Shown here piece by piece: positions 10,921 to 19,838 of a stretch of 64,000 nucleotides of DNA. The DNA comes from Bog-950 sp964615305 (lineage in GTDB: Bacteria > Bacteroidota > Bacteroidia > Chitinophagales > LD1). Each line of letters begins with the position of its first letter. The stretch's first letter is position 1. The position numbers and the translations under genes are program-made. Location: positions 22,797 through 86,796 of the forward strand of contig CAZTNA010000013.1 of the NCBI GenBank assembly GCA_964615305.1, read 5' to 3'. The notes below the pieces were generated by a model. The model was not told the origin of the DNA and made no database searches. It worked only from the letters and a program-made list of their open reading frames with translations.

Positions 10921-12066
10921 TTAGCGTAAAAATTTGAATCGAGCTTTTTGAATATTACCCTTTAGATCTATGGTTTGCAGTTCATAATAATTTCCGCTTT
11001 GCAGTTTGCCACTCGTCTTCACATCAATGCTGTAGTAGTTGTAACCGTAGCCGGCATCCAGCACTTGCTTATCTACCACCTGCTGACGAGCGTCAAGCAC
11101 CTGATAACCCACTTTGTCTTGCTGTAAGTTGTTTACAAACACAAAATTCATTTTACCACCCGCAATTACACTGTAGTCAGAGCCGGTTTTCTTTTTCAAT
11201 TCCATGTAAGGTATGCCTGGCTTAGGAGGATTCTTTGTTACCGAAGTTTTCTTTTTCGTGGTGTCGATACCCAGCACCAAAGAATTGGTTTTGCAGTACA
11301 CAAAACTCCATAGCTCGCTGGTAGCTACTGTCTGATTGTTTACTTCAGCTGAAACCTTCCAGGCGTAGCGATACCCCGGCCGCAGGTTACGTGCATTTAT
11401 TCCGTATTGGCTAATAGGAGTGGTAATTCCTTTTTTCTCATAATAAGGTTGGTTGGTTTGCACTGAACTAAAAACAGTTTGTATGTTCTGCAATTCGTAG
11501 AGTGTAAGTGTGTACGTAAACTGCTGGCCATTGTTAGGCACCGGTGGTAACCAACTAAAAAACGGGTAGGGTTCGCAGATAGTGTCATTATTTTCGGGAG
11601 CTACTAAAACAGGTGGAGAAAAATAATCAGCCGCAAAATTCAAGCAGTTTGTTCCAAGTTCTGTGCTGTCAATGACCGAAAATGCAGTTATGCAAATTTC
11701 GTAGTCACCGGCAGGCAACCCATTTGTTTGAATAGCATACTGGCGCAATGCCTGATTTTCGAAAAGTGTTTTGTATGGTTCGAGGCCTACATAGTACTGT
11801 GTGCTGAATGTGGTTACGCCCGGTAAAATTTCTCTTCCGAATGAGCGAGCTTCATACACTTTGCCCATACTTGCTTCGTTGGCAATTCCATAAAAGTAAA
11901 CCTGCAGCGGCTGGCTTGTAGTGTTGTTAACAAGCACCTTCCATTCATCTCTACGCGCCAAAGTATATTCGCTACCGGGAATAATGGTAATTTGAATTTG
12001 TTGAGCATGGGTAGAGATGAACATCAACCACAGTAAAGAGAGAACAAAAAACTTTTCACTTTTCAT
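10921..12066 (-). CDS. Secreted Ig/fibronectin-III-like protein of the RHS operon
   Basis: The protein has 381 residues and a signal peptide (FVLSLLWLMFISTHA, cleavage near residue 21). An N-terminal beta domain (about 22-150) ends in GLPAGDYEICITAF, a Bacteroidota FN3-type motif. A second, FN3-like domain follows (about 152-260: PPVLVAPENNDTICEPYPFF, then LRPGYRYAWKVSAEV). The last 90 residues contain a GKMNFVFVNN segment and no recognisable T9SS sorting domain. Spacing is 43 nt from the upstream lipoprotein gene and 16 nt to the giant RHS gene, so co-expression is very likely. I infer a periplasmic or surface partner of the RHS proteins. Proteins of this kind often precede RHS genes in Bacteroidota, but no biochemical role is known to me. 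Confidence 0.75.
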   Translation of the reverse strand: MKSEKFFVLSLLWLMFISTHAQQIQITIIPGSEYTLARRDEWKVLVNNTTSQPLQVYFYGIANEASMGKVYEARSFGREILPGVTTFSTQYYVGLEPYKTLFENQALRQYAIQTNGLPAGDYEICITAFSVIDSTELGTNCLNFAADYFSPPVLVAPENNDTICEPYPFFSWLPPVPNNGQQFTYTLTLYELQNIQTVFSSVQTNQPYYEKKGITTPISQYGINARNLRPGYRYAWKVSAEVNNQTVATSELWSFVYCKTNSLVLGIDTTKKKTSVTKNPPKPGIPYMELKKKTGSDYSVIAGGKMNFVFVNNLQQDKVGYQVLDARQQVVDKQVLDAGYGYNYYSIDVKTSGKLQSGNYYELQTIDLKGNIQKARFKFLR

Positions 12067-12109
12067 TTGAGTGGTTTTAAATTGTGGTGTTCATTGATGT
12101 GCACCGAAA

Positions 12110-13330
12110 TTACTCAGCATAGTAGTTTCCACTGGCATTTCCGCTGTATGTTACCGACCCGGGAACTGTAACACCCGGAGACCCCAGCGTTACCCAAATA
12201 CCCCATGCACCACTGTTTGATATTGTGCTGTTTGCAATAGTAAATGTTCCGTTGCTCCAGGCTCCGGCATGTAAATTGGCTTTTTTCTGAGTGGCACCTG
12301 TGTAAGACGATGATCCGCCATAACTTATATCGGCATAAGAAATCTGGTTGTTTGGGTTAGTGCTTTGAAAGGCAATTCCTTTCCAAGTGCCAGGTAGGGC
12401 TGTTTCACCGGTAAATACAATGCGCTCCGATGCTGTGCCATTTGCCTTTAACCATGAGCCTGTGGCATAGTCGCCCGTACAAAGCCCGGCATCGTTAGCA
12501 AATTGAAGTGTACTGCCGGGTTCAATAGTCAGGTTTCCGTTCTGTATGTCGTAACCAATTGATACCACGTTTTCAATAAAGTATGGAACCGCCATTTTCT
12601 TCCAGGCATGTGTGCCGAATAAATTCCCTCCGCGGAAAAGTATCTTGTTTTTGGTATTGCCAGTATAGGTTGAAACGTTACCATCAAGCAAATTGCCCAA
12701 TGATGCTATAGCTGATATGGGGTAGTTCAAATTGTCTGTAAAATTATTACTGCTAAAGTTAGAAATGGGGCATACATCATCTGTGTCAAGACCATCAATT
12801 AGCAATCCATCTTTTAAGCTTTTTGAAATGGTGCTGTTGGTCAGTTTTAATCTGGCTGTAAGGTTAACACGTATGTTAGCCATTTTACCTGTGCTGCCAT
12901 CAAAACTTGAGTTGCCGGCATGGCTTACGGTGCAATACGAAATTTCATTGAGCACACTGCTGCTGCGTATGTAAATACCTTTCCAAACTCCCGCAGCAGC
13001 TACATCGCCTGCAAAACTAATAGGCGCTGCTGCGGTTCCGGCAGCTACTAATGTGCCAGCAGTTTCAACAATAATTCCGGAGTTTGTTTTACATTGAATG
13101 GTAACTCCGGGCTTAATAGTAAGTTTGGCGTTTACTGTTATGGCGCAGTCGAGAATGTAGTCAATGCCATCACCTCTGTCTTCCCAGGTGGCATCAAGGT
13201 TTACATCATTACAGCCAATAACAATCGGTACAGGGTTTATGGGTTGGTTTTTGTTTTTGCAGGCAGATACATAAACTGTCATAATCATGATGGTAAGTAA
13301 TGAAAGCGGAGAAAAAGGTTTAGTATTCAT
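12110..13330 (-). CDS. Right-handed beta-helix lipoprotein with internal duplication
   Basis: The protein has 406 residues and an N-terminal lipoprotein signal ending at Cys24 (TVYVSACKNK). The mature part has two related halves. Half one runs at about residues 65-190 (LTIKPGVTIQC, WKGIYIRSS, ISYCTVSHAG) and half two at about 255-390 (LTIEPGSTLQF, WKGIAFQST, ISYADISYGG). The repeated hydrophobic-Asn/Gly pattern is typical of parallel beta-helices. No catalytic residues of a polysaccharide lyase can be picked out, so a structural or binding role is as likely as an enzymatic one. It is the first gene of the RHS operon, and its promoter region (13331-13444) is shared with a divergent gene. Confidence 0.8.
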   Translation of the reverse strand: MNTKPFSPLSLLTIMIMTVYVSACKNKNQPINPVPIVIGCNDVNLDATWEDRGDGIDYILDCAITVNAKLTIKPGVTIQCKTNSGIIVETAGTLVAAGTAAAPISFAGDVAAAGVWKGIYIRSSSVLNEISYCTVSHAGNSSFDGSTGKMANIRVNLTARLKLTNSTISKSLKDGLLIDGLDTDDVCPISNFSSNNFTDNLNYPISAIASLGNLLDGNVSTYTGNTKNKILFRGGNLFGTHAWKKMAVPYFIENVVSIGYDIQNGNLTIEPGSTLQFANDAGLCTGDYATGSWLKANGTASERIVFTGETALPGTWKGIAFQSTNPNNQISYADISYGGSSSYTGATQKKANLHAGAWSNGTFTIANSTISNSGAWGIWVTLGSPGVTVPGSVTYSGNASGNYYAE

Positions 13331-13376
13331 ATTGTGTTTGTTTTGTGTTGTAAAAATGTGCAGAGTTTAGTGTCTG

Positions 13377-13393
13377 ACGAAATTGAATTTCGT
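13377..13393. promoter_or_regulatory. 17-bp perfect palindrome in a divergent promoter region
   Basis: ACGAAATT-G-AATTTCGT has 8-bp perfect arms around a single base. It is flanked by the shorter inverted pair CAGAGT (13361-13366) and ACTCTG (13395-13400). It lies between the start of the RHS operon and the 490-residue protein gene. A one-base centre does not make an RNA hairpin, so an operator for a dimeric regulator is the more natural reading. Confidence 0.4.
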
Positions 13394-13410
13394 TACTCTG
13401 TGATAAAAAA

Positions 13411-13428
13411 GTAGCTTTAATCAGCTAC
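13411..13428. promoter_or_regulatory. Small inverted repeat before the 13445 gene
   Basis: GTAGCT (13411-13416) and AGCTAC (13423-13428) form a 6-bp inverted repeat with a 6-nt spacer, 17 nt before the start codon at 13445. It could be a 5' leader hairpin or a second operator half-site pair. It is short enough to occur by chance. Confidence 0.25.
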
Positions 13429-13444
13429 AAGATGCATAATAAAG

Positions 13445-14917
13445 ATGGAAAACAGTAAAGTATTTACACTGCTAAAAGGGGTTACCTTAAGTGAATTGAA
13501 AGTGCTGACACAGCAGATAAAGACTCATAAGCGAAAAACGCTTACCAAGCTGTTTGCCGTTCTGTCGAATAATCGAACTACTTACGAGCCCGATTCTTCA
13601 AAAATTTTTAAGTCAGTTTTTGGTAAAAGCTATAGTAAAGCATCTGATTACTTACTCAGAAATGAGTATAGGTTATTGTATCATTGGTTAGCAGAACACC
13701 TGACTGTTGAAAGCGGGGGAAGAAGTTCAGAGAACAGCCTTGCCTTTTTGCAATACTTGCTTAACCGCACCTTGTACGATTTGTTTGAAGAAGATTATAA
13801 ACTGGCTTGGAAAAAAGCTGTACAAGATGACAATACCATACATATGTTATCGTTAAGCGATTTAAATATCAGGTTTCATTTGCAAGGCAAGCCGCAAACA
13901 CTGGCAAATGCCAAAATTACAGCAGAACTTGTAGGGCAAAGAATCAATATTCTGAAACAAAATGTATTACGGCAAATACGAGAAGAAGAAGTGCGTTTGC
14001 GTATGAGCGAGAGAATTATTTCTGCTTACATGCCCAACGAGAAGCTTACATCTACCACTCAGCATGTGAATTTAGAAGAGCTGGAAAAAGATGATTTGTA
14101 TGCTCAGTATTTAAGTTTAAGAGCTATGATAAATGCATCGAAAGGTGAAGCAAAAATCCAGCATCTCAATAAAATAGTACAACTAGAAGAGGTTATCAAA
14201 AAGTATGAACCAAACCCCAGTGAAGCTATGAACAGGTTTTGGATCAACTTGGGGCAAGAGCACTATCTATGTAAAAATTATATTCAGGCAGTAGAGTATT
14301 ACAGTAAAGCTGAAGACTGTATAGAAATTCTGCCGCTACACTTACAAGAGTCTTTTGTTTTAAATTTTACCATGGCTCTTATGCGTGCGGAACAATTTGA
14401 AAGAGCTCAAAAATTGGCAATTAGTTACGAAAAAGAGTTGTTGAACAGTAAACTACTTGCCGGCAGAGGTCCTTTTCTATTATCGGTTCTTCACTTGTAT
14501 GTGCGAAACGCTGATAATGCCGAGAAGTATGTGACTTTGGAAACAAAAAAAGAAGGGTCAGAGTTTTACTTTTTCATGCGGCTGGTTTTATCGGCTGTAT
14601 ATTACCTGAGAGGAAATTTAGATTTAGCCCTACGAGAAAGCATTAATGTGGACCAGGCCATCAACTACGAATTAAACCATGAACAAACACTGCAAACAAA
14701 AATCAGCAAACCCATTGTTTCGGTGTTCAGACGGTTTTATTCTACTCTGCAAAGGTCCACAGAAGCCGAGCGCGACAAACAACTCCGGTTGTTGCTTACA
14801 GAAATAATAGAATTGACAACCGCAGGTGGCGAGCAATCGCCAAACTCAGTGCTTACCCAATGGATAACGCGGGAGATGAACATTCTGATTGAAAGAAAAA
14901 CAAACCGGAAACGCTGA
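13445..14917 (+). CDS. Uncharacterised all-helical cytoplasmic protein
   Basis: The protein has 490 residues and no signal peptide or membrane segment. It is rich in Leu, Glu, Lys and Arg with heptad-like helical stretches. The second half has TPR-like hairpins, for example YIQAVEYYSKAEDC near residues 278-291 and FERAQKLAISYEKELL near 315-330. The start is ATG at 13445 with no alternative nearby. It is transcribed away from the RHS operon through a shared intergenic region with palindromes, so common regulation is possible. I do not recognise a family with a known function; a TPR-type scaffold or regulator is a guess. Confidence 0.8.
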   Translation: MENSKVFTLLKGVTLSELKVLTQQIKTHKRKTLTKLFAVLSNNRTTYEPDSSKIFKSVFGKSYSKASDYLLRNEYRLLYHWLAEHLTVESGGRSSENSLAFLQYLLNRTLYDLFEEDYKLAWKKAVQDDNTIHMLSLSDLNIRFHLQGKPQTLANAKITAELVGQRINILKQNVLRQIREEEVRLRMSERIISAYMPNEKLTSTTQHVNLEELEKDDLYAQYLSLRAMINASKGEAKIQHLNKIVQLEEVIKKYEPNPSEAMNRFWINLGQEHYLCKNYIQAVEYYSKAEDCIEILPLHLQESFVLNFTMALMRAEQFERAQKLAISYEKELLNSKLLAGRGPFLLSVLHLYVRNADNAEKYVTLETKKEGSEFYFFMRLVLSAVYYLRGNLDLALRESINVDQAINYELNHEQTLQTKISKPIVSVFRRFYSTLQRSTEAERDKQLRLLLTEIIELTTAGGEQSPNSVLTQWITREMNILIERKTNRKR

Positions 14918-15064
14918 ATCCGTTTCTCGTGATTACAAAAGAGTAAATAGTTAACTTACGGGTTATGAATCCTACATACATTAAAGGCTAAAATTTTAAC
15001 CGGCTTACCTAAAAGTTTAGCCTAAATGGTCAAAATTTTGCTTTTTGTAATACAGTGTGTGCTG

Positions 15065-16465
15065 TTATTGCACATCGCTCAGATTACGAATCTGCAACTG
15101 ATAACCGTTGAAATTTCCCAGCACACCCGTAAATGATTTATTACCGCTAGGCAATGCGGTGCCGAAAAATGTAGCTCCGTTCCGTGTAAAGTGAGTCAGG
15201 TTGCCGGTTACATCAGTTATAGTTTGCGAACTGCCCCAGGTAGTGCCGCTTCCGCCAATCACCGCATTTTGTACCGTTATAAGAGTTGATTCCCATAAAT
15301 TTCCGTTTGCTTGTATGTTACTTACCGTAGCTATACGAGGTGTTACGGTGCCGCTTCCTACAACATTTGCATTAGTTAAAGGCACACCGTACGGTGAAGT
15401 GCTTTTGTCAATTTGAACTAGGCCATTAAAGGCTACCAGGTTTAGACCTCCTACATTTATAGAAACATCATCGCCCAGATTAAAACTGTGTGCCGATGCA
15501 AAACGGATAGCCATGCCCCCTGTAGAATCCTGAATAACTAAGTTTTTAGGGTCGCAGTTGGCGTTGGTACGGTCAGATATTACAATGCCACGGGCAATAG
15601 TGTTAGCAGGCAATACGGTTCCGGCTCCAAGTCCCCTAATACCCAACAAACCATCGCTGCTTACTACTATACCTCCACAGCGTGTGCTATCCATTTTTAA
15701 ATCTGAAGGGTCTCTCAGAAGTATTTGTCCATCAGTATTGTACACACTGTAAATAGCTACCATGGTACCTTTTCCTGTAGGTGTTTTTTCATTGGCAAAA
15801 TTCGAAAAGCCACTGTTGTAAGTATCCATTACACCACCGTTGCAATCTTTTATTACACGGGTGAGCGATGATTTAGTGTAAACATCAGCATAAGTTTGCC
15901 CGGCATCTGCACTTTGATACTCTACGCCATTTAACTCTATGAGCATGTTTTGATAGCTGTTGTTTAACTGATTTATTGTTACCTGTTTTGGCTTTACATA
16001 ATGGAAATAACTTCCCTTTAAGATAAATCTGTCATACAGCGAAGTAGGAATACCGGCAAATGAGCCATCGGGCATTACTGCAGCACAAATCTGAATAAGG
16101 TTTTTGTAAGACACTACATACAATCCTTTCAACTTAATAAAAATTCTGCGGCCAATAGGGTAGTCGTTATAAATTCCGTTTCCATCTAACAATACTACTA
16201 TACCCGCAGTGCTGTCTTGTATCACTATCTGCTTGTAAAAATTGCCCGATTTATCATCAGCCGTAACAATGGCAGAAACCACCAACTCTTCGTTGATTAA
16301 ATACGGCTGACCGTTATAACGCCCCTTTAGTGAGTCAATGCTAAAATTGACGGTAATGTCTGGGTCTTTTCCTCCGTATGGCGGCTCATCGAAATTGTCT
16401 TTTACACAAGAAGATATTCCTGTAATAATCAGGAGAGCAATAATGCTTGTGATAACTTTATTCAT
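15065..16465 (-). CDS. DUF5689 surface lipoprotein
   Basis: The protein has 466 residues with a lipobox ending at Cys20 (TGISSCVKD). After a short linker come DUF5689-type segments (about 40-230): VSAIVTADDKSGNFYKQIVI, QDSTAGIVVLLDG and YPIGRRIFIKLKGL. A second, similar OB-like unit lies at about 285-460 (ARGIVISDRTNANCDPKNLV, IQDSTGGMAIRF, LGDDVSINVGGL, LQIRNLSDV). In Bacteroidota such lipoproteins are often found beside a TonB-dependent receptor, as here: the receptor gene ends 69 nt upstream in the same operon. I infer a surface-exposed binding partner of that receptor. The ligand cannot be told from sequence. Confidence 0.8.
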   Translation of the reverse strand: MNKVITSIIALLIITGISSCVKDNFDEPPYGGKDPDITVNFSIDSLKGRYNGQPYLINEELVVSAIVTADDKSGNFYKQIVIQDSTAGIVVLLDGNGIYNDYPIGRRIFIKLKGLYVVSYKNLIQICAAVMPDGSFAGIPTSLYDRFILKGSYFHYVKPKQVTINQLNNSYQNMLIELNGVEYQSADAGQTYADVYTKSSLTRVIKDCNGGVMDTYNSGFSNFANEKTPTGKGTMVAIYSVYNTDGQILLRDPSDLKMDSTRCGGIVVSSDGLLGIRGLGAGTVLPANTIARGIVISDRTNANCDPKNLVIQDSTGGMAIRFASAHSFNLGDDVSINVGGLNLVAFNGLVQIDKSTSPYGVPLTNANVVGSGTVTPRIATVSNIQANGNLWESTLITVQNAVIGGSGTTWGSSQTITDVTGNLTHFTRNGATFFGTALPSGNKSFTGVLGNFNGYQLQIRNLSDVQ

Positions 16466-16534
16466 AATAATTATTTTATCTATTAATTCTTTTTGTTTTT
16501 CGAATTGTTTAAAGTCTATTGCCTAAAATCTAAT

Positions 16535-19093
16535 TTATTGCATTCTAAACGCCACGCTTACAAAGTAGGTAGTGCCATAAGCATAGCTGTACCGTGCCGG
16601 AAATTTATCGCTGTTCTTTTCGTAATAATCAAACCTCAACTGCTCAAAAGCATTTTGCACTAAGTTTTTGTTGTTGGTTACGTTGGTTACACCGGCATTA
16701 AACACTAAGTAGTAGCGTTGTTTTAGTTTTTTAAACTGGTTATTCAATAACCACGAATAGCCAACAGAAATGTCCATAGTAAACTGGCCCTTCAAACGTT
16801 CCTGGTTAATGATTTTATCGTGCTGCTTGGTGCCGGGTTCAATTAAATCAACTGCGCTTTCGGTTCTGCGGGCAGGATTTACGCCAACCCACATCCAATC
16901 GAAGTAATTGAAATTGATGTTGGCAAACCAAAACTGCGGGGCGCGGTAACTGATGCCAAACGAAGTAGCCAACTGCGGACCTTGTGCTACGTTAAAGTTT
17001 TTGAGATACACTTTTTCGGTAGCTGCGTAGTTAAGGTCATTATCGTAAGTAACAGTAGCTGTAGGGCGGCTGGTATAAGTATAGCGGCCAAATGCGCCTA
17101 CTGCGTTTACTGTAAAACCACGCGGTAGCTTTCCTTCAATGCCAATTTCAGCACCCCAATGCCGGGCGTTCATGCCGGTAAGCGAGTAATTGACAAAACT
17201 GCGTAAATCGTCCTGAAAGAAACGTAATACACGGGTTTGGTTGGTAAACTGTGTAAAGTATAAGTTGGCGCTTACTTTAAGATAAGAAGCACGGAAGGTG
17301 TAACCCAATTCGCCCGAATAAATGTTTTCGCTTTTTAAATTATTTACAAACTGGTTGCGGGTGCGCGGAGAAAGCAACGCATCATCTGGATACGGAGCAC
17401 GGTTTTCGAAACTTCCGTTGAGTTGCAAATAATTTCGTCCGTCAATTTTATAGGTAGCGCCTGCTTTAACACCTCCGTTTACAAAAAGTTTTACAGATGA
17501 CTTACCGAAACTTCCATCAGGGTTCAACCCGTAGCGGGTCATTCCTTTACGCCAAAAAGCCGAGGTCGAAATTTGACCGGCTACAAAAAAGTCAACCTTG
17601 TTATACTTAAAAACTGACTGTACCCAGGCCCCGGCTTTGTGCGTATTAATAAAGTAGTTATAGCCAAACTTATCGCCTTCATGTAAAACGCGGTTAGGGC
17701 GATTTAAATCATTTTGTGATGCAGCCAGGCTGTCGGGAAAATCGCGCTCGGCAAATTGGTTTACATCTACTGCATAATCAGCACCCAATAAATCTGTTAC
17801 TTCCTGATAATACTGTGTGCGCTGAAATTGATAGTTGATGCCTGCTGTTAGTGCAACATGTTCACCCAATGCGTTATTGTAAACCAAGTTGAGGTTAAAT
17901 GATCTTTCGTCTTCCGTATTATTTGTTTGAAAGTAGCGAGCTCGTTTGCCATACACTGTTTCTGTTTGGCCATAAGCATCTTTCACTGAATCGAAGCTGG
18001 TGTAGTTGGCTTCGTACATGGCATCCCAGTTTATTTGGCTGGTAGTAATGTCCTTTTGCCACTGCACGCGGGTTAAATCGCGAAGCACAGAATCTTCCTG
18101 ATAACTTGGTAAGTAACGATAGTAATCAGGACGGGCCTGTGCAGCATTATAAAAGCTTACAGTAGATCGGCTTCTTTTTCCAAAGCTAAAAGACGCAGCT
18201 GTAGTTAAGCTTTCATGATTGTTTATTCTCCAGTTGTAATTCAAAATCATCATGGGTTGATGACTGTTTCCAATTACAGCATTGCGTTTTTTACCATTTT
18301 GATAACCCCAGTTTGCATTATAGTAACGGTTATTCATCATCTCTGCCGTTTCGGCAAACGGAGCTAACGCTTTGCCATCGCGCACGGGGGCACCAAACAT
18401 GGTAAGTGAGAGTGAATGGTTATTGCCAAACAGTTTTTCTACCGATAAAAAATAGGAGTAGCCATCGTAGAAAGTGCCGGGCACATAACCTTCGGCAGCC
18501 CATCTACGGCTAACTGCAGCAGCCACGGCCCATCCTCCTTTCATTAAACCTGTGCTATAGCTTGCCATTAAACGGTGGCGGTAGTTGCGGTTAGTTGTAG
18601 CATACGACACCTGAAATTGTTTCCGTTGCTTGCTGGCACGCACATCATAACCTATAGAGCCTCCAACCCCTCCATAAGCAAAAGTGGTAGGTTTTAACCC
18701 AACCGAATTTTCACGATTGTAAAACATGGAGTTTAAGCCACCCCATTGCCCAAAACCGGTGCCACCATCTTCTAAATCATTTACAGGTACACCATTAATG
18801 TATGTATGAGTGTTTTCATTTTCGTAACCGCGTATTCTAAAACGGGCAAAACTGAACGTAAAAGAAGCGTAGTTATAAAACACATCACGGCTGGCGCTCA
18901 GTGAACTGGATATATTGTCGCCACCTTCATCTAATTCAGAATCAGATAATGATAAGGTTGGTATATCCTGATCCATATCTACTTCGTTGGCAGAAGTATC
19001 TGAATTAACTATTGTAGTGGTGGTGTCGGAAGTCTGAGAGAAACCGGTCAGGTAACAAAGCAACAGTGCGAAAAGCAAAACATTTTTACCCAT
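16535..19093 (-). CDS. TonB-dependent outer-membrane receptor
   Basis: The protein has 852 residues from the ATG at 19093. The open frame extends 25 codons further, but MGKNVLLFALLLCYLTGFSQ is a clear signal peptide and fixes the start. A plug-like region follows (FARFRIRGYENENTHTYING, VPVNDLEDG, SVGLKPTTFAYGGVGGSIGY), then a long beta-barrel with aromatic-rich strands ending in YFVSVAFRMQ. The usual N-terminal carboxypeptidase-regulatory domain is absent, replaced by a short acidic linker (about 20-70). It should import a ligand across the outer membrane using TonB energy. The downstream DUF5689 lipoprotein is its probable partner. The substrate is unknown. Confidence 0.88.
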   Translation of the reverse strand: MGKNVLLFALLLCYLTGFSQTSDTTTTIVNSDTSANEVDMDQDIPTLSLSDSELDEGGDNISSSLSASRDVFYNYASFTFSFARFRIRGYENENTHTYINGVPVNDLEDGGTGFGQWGGLNSMFYNRENSVGLKPTTFAYGGVGGSIGYDVRASKQRKQFQVSYATTNRNYRHRLMASYSTGLMKGGWAVAAAVSRRWAAEGYVPGTFYDGYSYFLSVEKLFGNNHSLSLTMFGAPVRDGKALAPFAETAEMMNNRYYNANWGYQNGKKRNAVIGNSHQPMMILNYNWRINNHESLTTAASFSFGKRSRSTVSFYNAAQARPDYYRYLPSYQEDSVLRDLTRVQWQKDITTSQINWDAMYEANYTSFDSVKDAYGQTETVYGKRARYFQTNNTEDERSFNLNLVYNNALGEHVALTAGINYQFQRTQYYQEVTDLLGADYAVDVNQFAERDFPDSLAASQNDLNRPNRVLHEGDKFGYNYFINTHKAGAWVQSVFKYNKVDFFVAGQISTSAFWRKGMTRYGLNPDGSFGKSSVKLFVNGGVKAGATYKIDGRNYLQLNGSFENRAPYPDDALLSPRTRNQFVNNLKSENIYSGELGYTFRASYLKVSANLYFTQFTNQTRVLRFFQDDLRSFVNYSLTGMNARHWGAEIGIEGKLPRGFTVNAVGAFGRYTYTSRPTATVTYDNDLNYAATEKVYLKNFNVAQGPQLATSFGISYRAPQFWFANINFNYFDWMWVGVNPARRTESAVDLIEPGTKQHDKIINQERLKGQFTMDISVGYSWLLNNQFKKLKQRYYLVFNAGVTNVTNNKNLVQNAFEQLRFDYYEKNSDKFPARYSYAYGTTYFVSVAFRMQ

Positions 19094-19204
19094 ACGTAAA
19101 TTTTGGAGGGACGGCAAATGTAGAATAATAGGTGAGGGGAGGTAGGAGGCAAAGCTAACTGCAATCAACTTGTTGATAAACAGTTTTTAGAGTAGTTAAA
19201 CAAG

Positions 19205-19741
19205 TTACTCTCCTTTCAAAAGATTTTGAAGCATTTCGGGTCTGTGTAACTTCGTAATACTTATATAATGACACATATAACCGCCCTCGCTGGCTAGTTT
19301 ACTTCCAAAGTCTTTTAAAGGGGCGTTGTCCACTTCCTCAGCAGTAGCATATCCGCAAACATACGCACGGGTACCTTCGGTAATTTTGTCGGCATACTCA
19401 CTTGCAACGTCTATTATTACCTGAACGTAAAATTTCGGTTTCCGCTTTTGAGCGTAGTCTTTACGCACCAGTAAATGAAGTTTGTCGTTAAGTGGAAATG
19501 CAGATGTTTTAACTTCTACATCTGTAAAATCTGTTTGCCCCTTGTTTAACCCCACAGAGTTTTTGTGCCAGTCGCCAAACAAATATTTAGCTACTACAAA
19601 CTCTCCCAAATGCCCGGTGAGTGTATCTATTTTAGAAGCTACGGTTCTTTTCACTTTTGCCTGAGGCACAAGTCGTTCTGCTTCATTCAGCATTTCGTTT
19701 GTAATAAGGGTGTATGGCAGCTTTAGCAAACTCATTTGCAA
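19205..19741 (-). CDS. Small protein with PD-(D/E)XK nuclease-like motifs
   Basis: The protein has 178 residues and no signal peptide. An early helix carries GHLGEFVVAKYL (about residues 43-54), followed by DFTDVEVKTS (about 71-80). That is the order of the PD-(D/E)XK fold: a helix Glu, then an Asp, then an E-x-K strand. The remaining beta strands (KFYVQVIIDVA, RAYVCGYATAEEV) fit that core. Met1 or Met3 (19735) could be the start. The gene stands alone, with no methylase or helicase beside it, so restriction activity is not supported. A DNA-processing or repair role is an inference from the motif only. Confidence 0.65.
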   Translation of the reverse strand: MQMSLLKLPYTLITNEMLNEAERLVPQAKVKRTVASKIDTLTGHLGEFVVAKYLFGDWHKNSVGLNKGQTDFTDVEVKTSAFPLNDKLHLLVRKDYAQKRKPKFYVQVIIDVASEYADKITEGTRAYVCGYATAEEVDNAPLKDFGSKLASEGGYMCHYISITKLHRPEMLQNLLKGE

Positions 19742-19838
19742 GTAAAATTCTTAAAAATAGAAGTATTTAAGCCAACTACTTGATTCGCAATTGAACATCT
19801 TCATACTTTGGTTTTATTTGCTCACAACAATAAATAAT

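Noticed and set aside
14986..15022. GGCTAAA...TTTAGCC inverted repeat between convergent genes, considered as a terminator
   Set aside because: The stem is AT-rich with a 23-nt loop and no T-run; too weak to call.
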